This document shows positions 1 to 7,242 of a DNA stretch of 23,139 nucleotides, in pieces. The position numbers were made by a program, and so were the translations under genes. Each line of letters begins with the position of its first letter. Positions within the stretch are counted from its first letter, which is position 1. The notes under the pieces are model-generated. The model had not been told where the DNA came from, did not search any database, and saw nothing but the letters and a program-made list of their open reading frames with translations. Source of the DNA: a virus; the IMG/VR virus record IMGVR_UViG_3300023184_000541, positions 1-23,139 of that record. One strand, given 5' to 3'.

Positions 1-1
1 G

Positions 2-454
2 AATATCACCATCTCTTGTGAATCAGCAGGGGTTTCTAGGGCTTCGTATAACGTATGGATTAAATCTGATCCTGAGTTCGCTAAGAAACTAGCTGAAATA
101 GAACCTGAGGAGATAATGCTAGACTTCGGTGAGCATAAGCTGATGGAAAGGATAGCCAAAGGGGATACGTTAGCTACGATGTTCCTATTGAAGACTAAGG
201 GTAAGCGTAGAGGTTACATAGAAAGACAAGAAGTTGCTCACGAAGGTGATGTGGTGAAACAGATTACGGTTAACGTACTAAAAGCTAATCACGTGGATGA
301 AATCAAGAAGCTTGATGGTGATGAACATTTGTCTTTAGAGGATAGTGGGATGGTGGTTCCTGCTACTGAAGCTGGACACATTCAAGATATTCCTGTTTAC
401 GAGTACGATAAGGAGGTAGATGTACCAAATGAGATGGATGAATACGAAGAATAG
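2..454 (+). CDS. Probable terminase small subunit, 5'-truncated by window edge
   Basis: The reading frame is open from base 2 to the TAG at 452-454, so the gene starts outside the window and at least 150 residues are present. The visible N-terminal part (SCESAGVSRASYNVWIKSDP, then a run of acidic helix) reads like a helix-turn-helix that would contact DNA. It is followed by a helical segment (LMERIAKGDTLATMFLLKTK) and the phrase KGKRRGYIERQEV, a pattern seen in small terminase proteins of the phBC6A51/HTH type. The C-terminus is strongly acidic, as is common for the part that touches the large subunit. Small terminase recognises the packaging site and loads the large terminase, whose gene is next at 966. 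The internal ATG at 116 is unlikely to be the start because the HTH lies upstream of it. Family call is inferred from motif and position. Confidence 0.7.
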   Translation, partial: NITISCESAGVSRASYNVWIKSDPEFAKKLAEIEPEEIMLDFGEHKLMERIAKGDTLATMFLLKTKGKRRGYIERQEVAHEGDVVKQITVNVLKANHVDEIKKLDGDEHLSLEDSGMVVPATEAGHIQDIPVYEYDKEVDVPNEMDEYEE

Positions 455-584
455 ATCCGTAGGATATGAGAAATAGCGTTTAAATGCCATTTTAAGGCTT
501 ATACAGACACTTTAATTGTAAAGTAGTACTATGTATCCAAAATGACATAGAGTGTCTTAAATAGCCTCTAATTGCTTTTTATCT

Positions 585-604
585 ATGTTACCAATTTGGT
601 TACA
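585..604. repeat. 20-bp repeat copy 1 (near-palindrome)
   Basis: ATGTTACCAATTTGGTTACA occurs here and again, base for base, at 779-798. Within it GTTACCAA-T-TTGGTTAC (587-603) is an inverted repeat with a single mismatched pair (589/601), the form expected of a dimeric DNA-binding protein site. Two identical 20-mers 194 bases apart in a non-coding gap are unlikely by chance. An operator or a terminase-recognition site are the two obvious readings; both are inference. Confidence 0.7.
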
Positions 605-778
605 TTGTTATAAAGTAAAGGTAAAACTTCTACCTATTTATATTTATTTACATACAATTCGTAGCAAATACTACTTATTATATGTTACAAGATATAACAA
701 AATTACCCCTTACTATGTCACATATTTATATAAATTAGTGACATTATTATGAATGAATATTCAGAAAAATTCATGCAG

Positions 779-798
779 ATGTTACCAATTTGGTTACA
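779..798. repeat. 20-bp repeat copy 2 (near-palindrome)
   Basis: This is the second exact copy of the 20-mer at 585-604, in the same orientation. It lies about 170 bases before the large terminase start and just upstream of the tandem hairpins. The flanking bases of the two copies differ, so the conserved unit really is the 20-mer and not part of a longer duplication. Confidence 0.7.
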
Positions 799-819
799 AA
801 AGTTCGCTAATAGTAAACT

Positions 820-895
820 TATCAATCACAAAAGTTGCTTTATTAGACAACTTTGAGCCGTATATGATTGATAATCGGCTCACTAATGATTGATA
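820..895. repeat. Three copies of TGATTGATA, one inverted
   Basis: TGATTGATA is at 865-873 and 887-895 on the + strand, and its reverse complement TATCAATCA is at 820-828. Three copies of a 9-mer within 76 bases suggest an iterated protein-binding site. The middle copy sits in the loop of the 854-882 hairpin. The function is not known. Confidence 0.55.
831..882 (+). other. Two tandem hairpins before large terminase
   Basis: AAAGTTG (831-837) pairs with CAACTTT (848-854) across a 10-base loop. TGAGCCG (854-860) pairs with CGGCTCA (876-882) across a 15-base loop. Both stems are perfect 7-bp pairings and abut at base 854. The second is GC-rich in very AT-rich surroundings. No T-run follows either stem, so they do not look like ordinary intrinsic terminators. 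They may be part of a packaging site or a structured leader. Confidence 0.5.
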
Positions 896-924
896 CCCCT
901 ACCTTCCTATAAAACCAAAAGGTT

Positions 925-932
925 TAGCTTTG
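925..932 (+). promoter_or_regulatory. Possible Bacteroidota -7 element upstream of large terminase
   Basis: TAGCTTTG matches the TAnnTTTG -7 consensus and ends 33 bases before the terminase ATG at 966. No TTG is present at the usual distance upstream (about 17-23 bases), so only half of a promoter is visible. It would give a leader of roughly 25-30 bases. Confidence 0.35.
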
Positions 933-965
933 TCTTGAGCAAACCAAAAATTTTAATTTATTTCT

Positions 966-2102
966 ATGGAAGTAACCACCAATGTCGTCTTCGAGGTACT
1001 TAACAACTCTAAGAAAAGAATTTCTGTGATGCAAGGAGGTACAAGGTCAGGGAAGACTTACAATGTGCTTACTTGGTTTATAGTAAAACTACTCCAGGAG
1101 AAAGGCAAGACTTTAACGATTTGCCGTTCATCCCTACCGAGCATTAAAGGCTCCGTAATGAGGGATTTTATTGAGATATTGTCCAAATATGGGCTTTATT
1201 CAGAGGAAAAGCACAATAAATCAGAGAATTTATATTTCCTAAATGGAAATACGGTGGAGTTCGTTTCTACTGACCAACCTCAGAAGATTAGAGGTCGTAA
1301 AAGGCATTATCTGTTTATTAACGAGGCAAATGAGGTGAATTATGAATCTTGGATGCAATTAGCCCTAAGAACTACGGATAAAATCGTAATTGACTATAAC
1401 CCTTCCGATTATTACTCCTGGATTTATGATAAGGTCATCCCTAGAGAGGATACTGACTTTACAATTACTACTTACAAAGACAATCCATTCTTAGATAAGA
1501 ACATTATTGCGGAAATTGAGAGGTTGAAAGATGCTGACCACGAATATTGGAGAGTGTACGGACTTGGGGAAAGGGCAATATCAGAAGCTACGATTTATTC
1601 ACATTGGAGAAGAAGAAGAAACTTCCCTGAAGGTGGCGAGGTTTTCTATGGCCTTGACTTTGGCTATAACAACCAAACAGCCCTAGTAAGAGTTAAAAAC
1701 TTTGATGGTGACCTTTATGTCGAGCAATTAATCTACGACACAAAGATGTCTACCTCGCTTTTGATAGATCGGCTTAAATCGATGGGGCTATCTCGTAGAG
1801 ATGAGATATTTGCGGATGCTGCGGAACCAAAAACAATAGCCGAGGTGAATAAAGCAGGGTTTAATTTAAAATCAGCTACTAAAGATGTGTTTGCAGGAAT
1901 CAATAAGGTAAAATCTTTCCCATTGTTCGTAAAATCAGAATCTTTGGACTTGCTAGATGAGATTAAAAACTATAAATGGAAAACAGATCACGATGGCAAT
2001 ACAATGGATGAGCCTGTTAAGTTTAGAGACCATTTAATGGATGCGATGAGGTATGCTATTTACTCGAAATATGCGAAAGCGAAGAGAGGTTGGATTGTTT
2101 AG
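966..2102 (+). CDS. terL: Terminase large subunit (PBSX-type)
   Basis: This is the packaging motor: an N-terminal ATPase that pumps DNA into the prohead and a C-terminal RNase H-fold nuclease that cuts the concatemer. The Walker A motif GGTRSGKT is at residues 24-31 and the Walker B segment YLFINEAN at about 115-122. The nuclease acidic residues are D231 in GLDFGYNN, D284 in IFADAAEP, and D355/D359 in RDHLMDAMRYA. At 378 residues it is slightly shorter than many large terminases (about 400-550) but all motor and nuclease landmarks are present. Start ATG 966 precedes the conserved fold by about 20 residues and fits. The gap to the portal gene is short and holds a promoter-like element. Confidence 0.95.
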   Translation: MEVTTNVVFEVLNNSKKRISVMQGGTRSGKTYNVLTWFIVKLLQEKGKTLTICRSSLPSIKGSVMRDFIEILSKYGLYSEEKHNKSENLYFLNGNTVEFVSTDQPQKIRGRKRHYLFINEANEVNYESWMQLALRTTDKIVIDYNPSDYYSWIYDKVIPREDTDFTITTYKDNPFLDKNIIAEIERLKDADHEYWRVYGLGERAISEATIYSHWRRRRNFPEGGEVFYGLDFGYNNQTALVRVKNFDGDLYVEQLIYDTKMSTSLLIDRLKSMGLSRRDEIFADAAEPKTIAEVNKAGFNLKSATKDVFAGINKVKSFPLFVKSESLDLLDEIKNYKWKTDHDGNTMDEPVKFRDHLMDAMRYAIYSKYAKAKRGWIV

Positions 2103-2123
2103 GCTAAAAATTTGTTACTTTTG
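2095..2123 (+). promoter_or_regulatory. Bacteroidota-type promoter for portal/head operon
   Basis: TTG at 2095-2097 and TACTTTTG at 2116-2123 are 18 bases apart, fitting the TTG-N(17-23)-TAnnTTTG pattern of Bacteroidota sigma factors. Transcription would begin a few bases after 2123, giving a leader of about 10 bases before the portal GTG at 2139. The -7 element continues as TTTGTAAAAA, a 10-mer shared with the elements at 8063 and 19666. The upstream half overlaps the end of the terminase gene. Confidence 0.5.
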
Positions 2124-2138
2124 TAAAAATATCTTATA

Positions 2139-3545
2139 GTGAATTTAACAGACATATTATCTGCGGTAAATCCTTTTAAACAAAAGGCTACTAACAATAA
2201 AGATAAAAACCTAGGGGCTAACCCTCTTCCAAATTTTGGAGGCATCATAGGCGGTAGACCAATTTATCCAAATTTAGATTATCAGAAGTTCGTAGCGGAC
2301 TATACCCTTAACTCAGAAGTTTATTCCGTAGTAAAACGTATATGTAAAACTGTATCAACAGTTCCATTTTATGTTTACAAGGTTAAGAATAGAAAAGAAC
2401 TAACTAGATACAAGTCTACCATCGTAAACGCAGAAAGTACTTCTGATTTAGCAAAAGCTGAATTAATCAGAATTAAAGCACTTGATGAAATTGCAGATAC
2501 TCCATTAAACAAATTATTGGAGTCACCTAACGAGTATCAATCCTTCTCTGAATTATTAGAGAATGTTATTGGTTACAAACTAATAACTGGTAACTCGTAT
2601 ATATGGGCGAACAGATTATCTAGCGGTAAAGTTTCTGAACTTGTCACTCTCCCACCTCAATATATCGCAATCATTAGCGATGGTACAATCAATGGGGTTG
2701 AAGGTTACCAATTTACTCTAGTTGGGTGGGATAAGTTAGCAAAAGAAGATGTAATACATCTAAAATACTTCAACCCTATTTTTAATACTAATGCTCAACA
2801 ATTATATGGTTTATCTCCTCTACAAGCTGCGTATAGAACTATACAACGCAGTAACGATGCTAAGGATACCTCTGTAGGTATGTTGCAGAACCAAGGTCCG
2901 AAAGGAATATTGTATGCTGATGAATCAAATGACTTTGGACCAGAACAAGCTGGTAAGCTAAAAGAAGATTTTTACAATCAATATGGGACAAGAGGTCGTA
3001 TCGCTAAGAACGCAGGAAATATTTTAATAGCAGGTGCGAAGTTAGGTTGGGTGAATATGGGAATGAGCCCAGTTGATTTACAAATATTAGAATCAGAGAA
3101 AATAACACTTAGAGAACTTTGTAATGTTTACGGAGTTAACTCTGCTTTGTTTAATGATCCTGATAACAAGACTTATAACAATATGAAGGAAGCTAAGAAG
3201 GAAATGCTTACACAAGTAGTTCTTCCTGAGTTAGTTTTGCTTCGTGATGCCTTGAATAGATTCTTTGCTAGTGAAATGGGAAGAGATTATTATATCGATT
3301 TCGATATTACAGTATTCCCAGAGTTACAAGAAGATATGAAAGAGCTTTCTGCTATCTTATCTCAATCTTGGTGGATTACACCTAATGAGAAAAGAGCAGC
3401 TATGCGTTATGATATTGTTCAAGATGATACAATGGATGAGATTTATATTCCAGCAGGTTATTTACCAATAGCTGAAATTACAATGCTACAAAATCCAATG
3501 GATGCACAGCAACAAGGCGATTATAATATTCCACCAGTAAAATAA
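2139..3545 (+). CDS. Portal protein (HK97 family)
   Basis: The portal forms the dodecameric ring at the capsid vertex through which DNA enters and to which the tail attaches. At 468 residues it has the usual HK97-family length. Visible family features are the wing/clip region with SYIWANRL and ELVTLPPQYIAII, then DVIHLKYFNP and LYGLSPLQAAYRTIQ, which leads into the long stem helix, and the crown-side segment beginning SPVDLQILESEKITLRELCNVYGV. The start is GTG at 2139; no in-frame ATG precedes it, and it lies about 15 bases beyond a -7 element, implying a very short leader. Order (terminase, portal, protease, capsid) supports the assignment. Confidence 0.93.
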   Translation: MNLTDILSAVNPFKQKATNNKDKNLGANPLPNFGGIIGGRPIYPNLDYQKFVADYTLNSEVYSVVKRICKTVSTVPFYVYKVKNRKELTRYKSTIVNAESTSDLAKAELIRIKALDEIADTPLNKLLESPNEYQSFSELLENVIGYKLITGNSYIWANRLSSGKVSELVTLPPQYIAIISDGTINGVEGYQFTLVGWDKLAKEDVIHLKYFNPIFNTNAQQLYGLSPLQAAYRTIQRSNDAKDTSVGMLQNQGPKGILYADESNDFGPEQAGKLKEDFYNQYGTRGRIAKNAGNILIAGAKLGWVNMGMSPVDLQILESEKITLRELCNVYGVNSALFNDPDNKTYNNMKEAKKEMLTQVVLPELVLLRDALNRFFASEMGRDYYIDFDITVFPELQEDMKELSAILSQSWWITPNEKRAAMRYDIVQDDTMDEIYIPAGYLPIAEITMLQNPMDAQQQGDYNIPPVK

Positions 3546-3550
3546 TAACT

Positions 3551-3916
3551 ATGGCAACTTTTGTTGAATTTATATCACAACTTCATACTTCTAAGCAACA
3601 AGCAATCGTATGGCATCATCAAACAGATGATTTCTCTACGCATAAGGCTTTGCAGAATTATTACGATGGAGTTTTAGAACATATAGATGGATTAGTAGAA
3701 TCAGTAAGTGGTATCTATGGAAGACCATTCGGTTATTCCGTACAAACGCTTAAAGATTACCAAGACACCGAAATGGTTATAGTGTATTTCCAAGAGTTAT
3801 ACGCATACGTACAAAATCAAAGAGTAGCCTTGTATAACGAAACGTGGATACAAAATCAGATTGATGAGGTAGCACAATTAATAGCAGAAACGATTTATCT
3901 TTTAACTTTAGACTAA
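3551..3916 (+). CDS. Small helical protein, Dps/ferritin-like
   Basis: This 121-residue protein lies between portal and the gpF-like head gene. It appears wholly helical. Residues 18-50 (AIVWHH...THKALQNYYD...HIDGLVE) resemble the ferroxidase helices of Dps proteins. H31, D46 and E50 have the same 15- and 19-residue spacing as H43, D58 and E62 in Listeria Dps, and H22/H23 could stand in for the first histidine with a loop about three residues shorter. Dps-like domains occur in some phage genomes, generally without known role. The chemistry is inferred from the spacing only; a structural role in the head is equally possible. It starts 6 bases after the portal stop and is surely co-transcribed. 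Confidence 0.6.
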   Translation: MATFVEFISQLHTSKQQAIVWHHQTDDFSTHKALQNYYDGVLEHIDGLVESVSGIYGRPFGYSVQTLKDYQDTEMVIVYFQELYAYVQNQRVALYNETWIQNQIDEVAQLIAETIYLLTLD

Positions 3917-3922
3917 TGGTTA

Positions 3923-4753
3923 ATGCCAAAAATAATAACACCATCTCAACAATTCAACTTGCAACAAGTAATTGCAAGGAAATCCATAACCGAGTACAAG
4001 ACTAAATTAAAAGATGCTTTACAGGCTGATTTTAATAAAGCTGCTCAGTTAGTAAAAGAGTTAGGTGCTGCACAAGTAGCAAATCAAAGGAAGACATTTT
4101 TTAGTAGTGAGAAAGTTAGTAATATTTTACGAACTTTGTATGAAGGGGTTGGCGGATACACAGCGATGAGGTATCAAAAGATATTTGACAAGTATAAAAA
4201 AGATGATTCCATAGATTTTAATATGGATTCCATCTTTAGCGATTGGGTAGCCTTTATGCTTACCTATTGGACAGCGATAAGTGGTCCGAAAATGTACGGC
4301 ATACAGAACACTACAGATAATGAGATTGCTAGATTATTAAATCAAGCTATTGATTATGGAAGAGCAAACAATCTTTCGATAGATGAAGTTAACAATATGG
4401 CGATACAACTTCTAAGAGAAGGAAAAATAAACAACGCAAGAAGTTTAATGATTGCAAGAACTGAATCACATCAGGCACTTAGCACAGGAGCCTTAGGAGC
4501 AGCACAAAAAGTTAACATACCTTTGCTCAAGCAATGGGTTCACGCTGAGTATGTTGGTAGCCCAAGATATTGGCATCAGACTTTAGATAGTCAAACGAAC
4601 CCTGATGCTGGAGGAGTAAGATTACCTGTGAATCAACCATTCCTAGTAAACACTCCTAAATACGGAATAATAGAAATGCAATATGCACACGATGCTAGTG
4701 GAGGAGCAATAAACAATTGTAATTGCCGATGCTGCACGGTGTATGTTGATTAA
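3923..4753 (+). CDS. Head morphogenesis protein (Mu gpF / SPP1 gp7 family)
   Basis: This is a minor head protein carried in or on the capsid in few copies, thought to help capsid assembly and DNA delivery. The family C-terminal domain is visible: ARTESHQA at about residues 178-185, then QWVHAEYVGSPRYWHQTLD (histidines 208 and 218), a region ending in NPDAGG, and the terminal cysteine cluster CNCRCC at 266-271, likely a metal site. The N-terminal 170 residues are helical. At 276 residues it is within the family range. The start ATG at 3923 is 6 bases after the preceding stop. The stop overlaps an upstream candidate start of the protease gene. Confidence 0.85.
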   Translation: MPKIITPSQQFNLQQVIARKSITEYKTKLKDALQADFNKAAQLVKELGAAQVANQRKTFFSSEKVSNILRTLYEGVGGYTAMRYQKIFDKYKKDDSIDFNMDSIFSDWVAFMLTYWTAISGPKMYGIQNTTDNEIARLLNQAIDYGRANNLSIDEVNNMAIQLLREGKINNARSLMIARTESHQALSTGALGAAQKVNIPLLKQWVHAEYVGSPRYWHQTLDSQTNPDAGGVRLPVNQPFLVNTPKYGIIEMQYAHDASGGAINNCNCRCCTVYVD

Positions 4754-4763
4754 ACAAATAAAT

Positions 4764-5495
4764 ATGAGTAATTTTTATAACAGAAAATCGGTAGAAGGTG
4801 CTCCCATTGATATGGTAGACAGCAATAGAACCATTATGGTTTATTATTCTGCTTTCGGTAACGTAGATAGCGATGGTGATATAATCACCCCAGGTGCTTT
4901 TACTAAAACCTTAAAGGAAAATGGACCACAAGGCAAAAACAGAGTATGGCATCTAATGAACCACTCTACCGATAAGCCAGTAGCTAAACCTTTCGCTATG
5001 GAAGAGGATGCTTTTGGTTTGAAGGCTCAAGTTAAACTACCTAACACAACATTAGGTAATGATCTGTATGAATTATACAAAGCAGGTCACATCACAGAAC
5101 ACTCTATTGGCTTTCAGACTATCAAGTCTCAAGACAAAGGGCAGTTCAATGAAATCACAGAAATTAAATTGTACGAAGGCTCATCCGTTTTATGGGGAGC
5201 CAATGCTAATACTCCAACAGTAAGTGTAAAGTCTGAAGCGAAGACAGAGGTTATAGACGAAATAAACAAAACGATTAAGTCTTTAAGGTCTGGCAACTTC
5301 ACAGATGCTACATTCGAATTGTTAGAGTTAAGGCTAAAGCAATTACAACAATATCTATCTGAAATCGAAAACGTAGATTCAATTATCGAAGATTCACAAC
5401 CGCTTGAGAAAGCATTGGAAGAAGTCGAAAATCCGAATGTTAAGGCTGAGATGGAACTTGTGAATTATTTACAATCATTTAAAATTTTCAACTAA
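4764..5495 (+). CDS. Prohead maturation protease (HK97 gp4-like, U35)
   Basis: This is the serine protease that digests the scaffold and trims the capsid protein before expansion. The fold signature is present: DSDGDIITPGAF, the histidine in VWHLMNHSTDKPVAK (H67), the serine in GHITEHSIGF (S114), and the later EGSSVLWGAN strand. The core ends near residue 156. A helical, acidic tail of about 85 residues follows, which may serve as internal scaffold. I chose ATG 4764, preceded by an A-rich stretch and 10 bases after the previous stop. An in-frame ATG at 4743 would add seven residues and overlap the previous gene by 11 bases. The stop TAA shares its last base with the capsid ATG (TAATG). Confidence 0.92.
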   Translation: MSNFYNRKSVEGAPIDMVDSNRTIMVYYSAFGNVDSDGDIITPGAFTKTLKENGPQGKNRVWHLMNHSTDKPVAKPFAMEEDAFGLKAQVKLPNTTLGNDLYELYKAGHITEHSIGFQTIKSQDKGQFNEITEIKLYEGSSVLWGANANTPTVSVKSEAKTEVIDEINKTIKSLRSGNFTDATFELLELRLKQLQQYLSEIENVDSIIEDSQPLEKALEEVENPNVKAEMELVNYLQSFKIFN

Positions 5496-6637
5496 TGAAC
5501 TTAGAAGAAGTAAAAGGTGCATTTGACGGAGTTAAAAGCGAAGTTAAAGAAGCATTTGAAACTGCAAAAGCAGAAAACAACATCGCAATAGAAGCGGTAA
5601 AAGCAGACATCTCTGTATTAAAAGATGAAATAGAAAAATTAGAAGCAAAAAACAATCGTGCTAAAATGAATCAAAACGAAACAAAATCTTTCAATCAGTT
5701 ATTAGCTGAAGGGATAGAGAAGAACGCTGACAACATTGGTAAGATTGCAAGAGGTGAGCAAAAAAGCACATCATTTGCAATGGATGCTAAATCAGCAGGT
5801 ACAATGACTGAAGCTGTCAACTTAACTGGTGACATTCCTCGTCAATATGCAAATCAAGTTTACGCTTTACCTTCTCGTAAGGTTCACGTAAGAAGTATCA
5901 CTCCAATTGGTCAATTATCAACTGGTTTGTTTACTTTCCCTAAAGAAACAGGTGGCGAAGGTAACCCAGCTCCTCAAGTACAAGGTAGTTCTAAATCACA
6001 AGTTGATTTTGACATTACTATGTCTGATGCTGCTGCTCAGTACATTGCTGGTTTCACAAGAATTTCTCGTCAAATGTTGGATGATGTTCCTGCTATGACT
6101 TCTTTCTTACAAGCTCGTTTGTTAGAGAAGTATTTAGTAGCTGAAGATTACCAATTATTAAGTGGTGATGGAACTTCTCCAAACCTACAAGGTATTTTAG
6201 GTGTTGCTGCTTCTTATAGCGGTTCTTCTGCAGTTTATGTAGCTCAAATCATTGAGTCTTGTGCTCAAGTTGCTGCTGCAAACTACAATGTAACTGGTAT
6301 CTTAATTAACCCAACTGATTGGGCTCAAATTATGTTGACTCAGAACACTAATTCTCCATACTCTTTGCCTGGTGCTACAGTAGTATCTCCTGATGGAACT
6401 TTATCTATCGCTGGTATCCCTGTTTACCAATCAACTGCAATTACAGCTGGTACTTTCTTAGTAGGTGACTGGGCTATGGGTGCTCAAATTATGCAAAATC
6501 AAGGTATCAATATTCAGTTCTCTGAGTTTGATGCTGACAACTTCACTAAGAACTTAATTACAGTTCGTGTTGAGGCTAGAATTGCATTCCCAATTTACTA
6601 TCCTGGTGCGTTTGTAACAGGTACTTTTGGTGCTTAA
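5495..6637 (+). CDS. Major capsid protein (HK97 fold)
   Basis: This protein builds the icosahedral shell. The first 60 or so residues form a charged coiled coil (EEVKGAFDGVKSEVKEAFETAK), the delta/scaffold domain expected to be cut off by the protease just upstream. Mature capsid sequence probably starts near residue 90-100. It then has typical family segments: NQVYALPSRKVHVRSITPIGQ, the glycine-rich E-loop region (PKETGGEGNPAPQVQGSS), ITRISRQMLDD-like spine helix text at FTRISRQMLDD, the P-domain phrase ILINPTDWAQIM, and the C-terminal VRVEARIAFPIYYPGAFV. Length 380 fits. Six of ten arginines use CGT, whereas AGA dominates in neighbouring genes, a sign of selection for high expression. A strong terminator follows directly. 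Confidence 0.95.
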   Translation: MNLEEVKGAFDGVKSEVKEAFETAKAENNIAIEAVKADISVLKDEIEKLEAKNNRAKMNQNETKSFNQLLAEGIEKNADNIGKIARGEQKSTSFAMDAKSAGTMTEAVNLTGDIPRQYANQVYALPSRKVHVRSITPIGQLSTGLFTFPKETGGEGNPAPQVQGSSKSQVDFDITMSDAAAQYIAGFTRISRQMLDDVPAMTSFLQARLLEKYLVAEDYQLLSGDGTSPNLQGILGVAASYSGSSAVYVAQIIESCAQVAAANYNVTGILINPTDWAQIMLTQNTNSPYSLPGATVVSPDGTLSIAGIPVYQSTAITAGTFLVGDWAMGAQIMQNQGINIQFSEFDADNFTKNLITVRVEARIAFPIYYPGAFVTGTFGA

Positions 6638-6652
6638 TTAGTTCCATAATTT

Positions 6653-6682
6653 AGGTAGGGGTGTAAAAGCCCCTACCTTTTT
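6653..6682 (+). terminator. Intrinsic terminator after major capsid gene
   Basis: AGGTAGGGG (6653-6661) pairs perfectly with CCCCTACCT (6670-6678) around an 8-base loop, and TTTTT (6678-6682) follows. It lies 16 bases after the capsid stop and 12 bases before the next start. No -7 element is visible in the short gap, so genes downstream probably depend on read-through, which would set the capsid protein above the connector and tail proteins in amount. Confidence 0.9.
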
Positions 6683-6693
6683 AATACATTTAT

Positions 6694-7242
6694 ATGCAGA
6701 TCGTTAGAGATATTACGACAATAACAGAGCCTACTGACATTATTGTCACTTTAGAGGCAGCTAAAAACTATTTAAGAGTAGATTTTAATGAGGATGATGT
6801 TTTGATACAAGGTCTAATTGACTCTGCACAAAAAAGATTGGAGCAATATGCTGGTATTGCATTTTCTCCAAGAGAATTACAAGTGGTTGCCTTTGTGGAT
6901 GAGTTCATAGAACCTCCCTACGCACCAATTAATACCATATCAAAAATTGAATATTTTTCAGGTGGTGAGTGGATTGAACTTACTGCTGAATTTGATTATT
7001 ATACTTTAGGAGAAACCTATAAAAAGGTATTCTTTAGAACTGTTGGCCCCAATGAATTTAGGTTTACCTACGAGTGTGGGTTTACAATAGTTCCATCAAG
7101 CATCTACAATGCCATTTTAAAGCTTGTTTCTGACCTTTACGACTACAGATCATCTGAAAGTCCAAACGACAAGCTAAGTGAGACACAAATGACCGCATAC
7201 GAGCTTGTACAACCATTTAAAAGAATTAACTATATCCTCTAA
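6694..7242 (+). CDS. Head-tail connector / DNA-packaging adaptor (HK97 gp6-like)
   Basis: At 182 residues this matches the gp6-like adaptor that forms a ring under the portal. The family opening is clear: LEAAKNYLRVDFNEDDVLIQGLIDSAQKRLEQYAGIAF (residues about 19-57), followed by a strand-rich stretch around YAPINTISKIEYFSGGEW and a C-terminal helix with ILKLVSDLYDYR. Position immediately after the capsid gene is the standard one. Its stop overlaps the next start in TAATGA. The C-terminus ends in FKRINYIL, close to the RRIIWL-like endings of the family. Confidence 0.88.
   Translation: MQIVRDITTITEPTDIIVTLEAAKNYLRVDFNEDDVLIQGLIDSAQKRLEQYAGIAFSPRELQVVAFVDEFIEPPYAPINTISKIEYFSGGEWIELTAEFDYYTLGETYKKVFFRTVGPNEFRFTYECGFTIVPSSIYNAILKLVSDLYDYRSSESPNDKLSETQMTAYELVQPFKRINYIL

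Larger units (their letters stand above)
455..965. other. 511-base non-coding gap between small and large terminase genes
   Basis: No convincing gene is present on either strand; only AT-driven frames of 55 residues or fewer exist. The stretch holds a 20-bp sequence in two exact copies (585-604 and 779-798), a 9-bp sequence in three copies (820-895) and several inverted repeats: AGACACT/AGTGTCT at 505-511 and 551-557, ACTTTA/TAAAGT at 509-524, ATGTCAC/GTGACAT at 715-721 and 738-744, and two tandem hairpins at 831-882. Terminase genes usually lie next to each other and the packaging site is often in or beside the small-subunit gene, so this could be a pac/cos region, an operator region or a structured RNA. 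Which one cannot be decided from sequence alone. Confidence 0.6.

Noticed and set aside
585-752. 55-residue frame in the terS-terL gap beginning at the first 20-mer
   Set aside because: Composition is only what AT-rich DNA gives (tyrosine, leucine, isoleucine, lysine), there is no leader or promoter, and stop and codon patterns look random.
749-856. 35-residue frame in the same gap, overlapping the second 20-mer
   Set aside because: Very short, unrecognised, and it runs through the hairpins and repeated sites that better explain the sequence; kept as non-coding.
854-882. Intrinsic terminator reading of the TGAGCCG hairpin
   Set aside because: No T-run follows the stem, so it lacks the second half of an intrinsic terminator.
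912-925. AAACC/GGTTT 5-bp hairpin before the large terminase
   Set aside because: Too short and AT-rich to separate from chance in this region.
5907-6098. 63-residue + frame inside the capsid gene
   Set aside because: Leucine-rich shadow of the capsid frame without its own start context.
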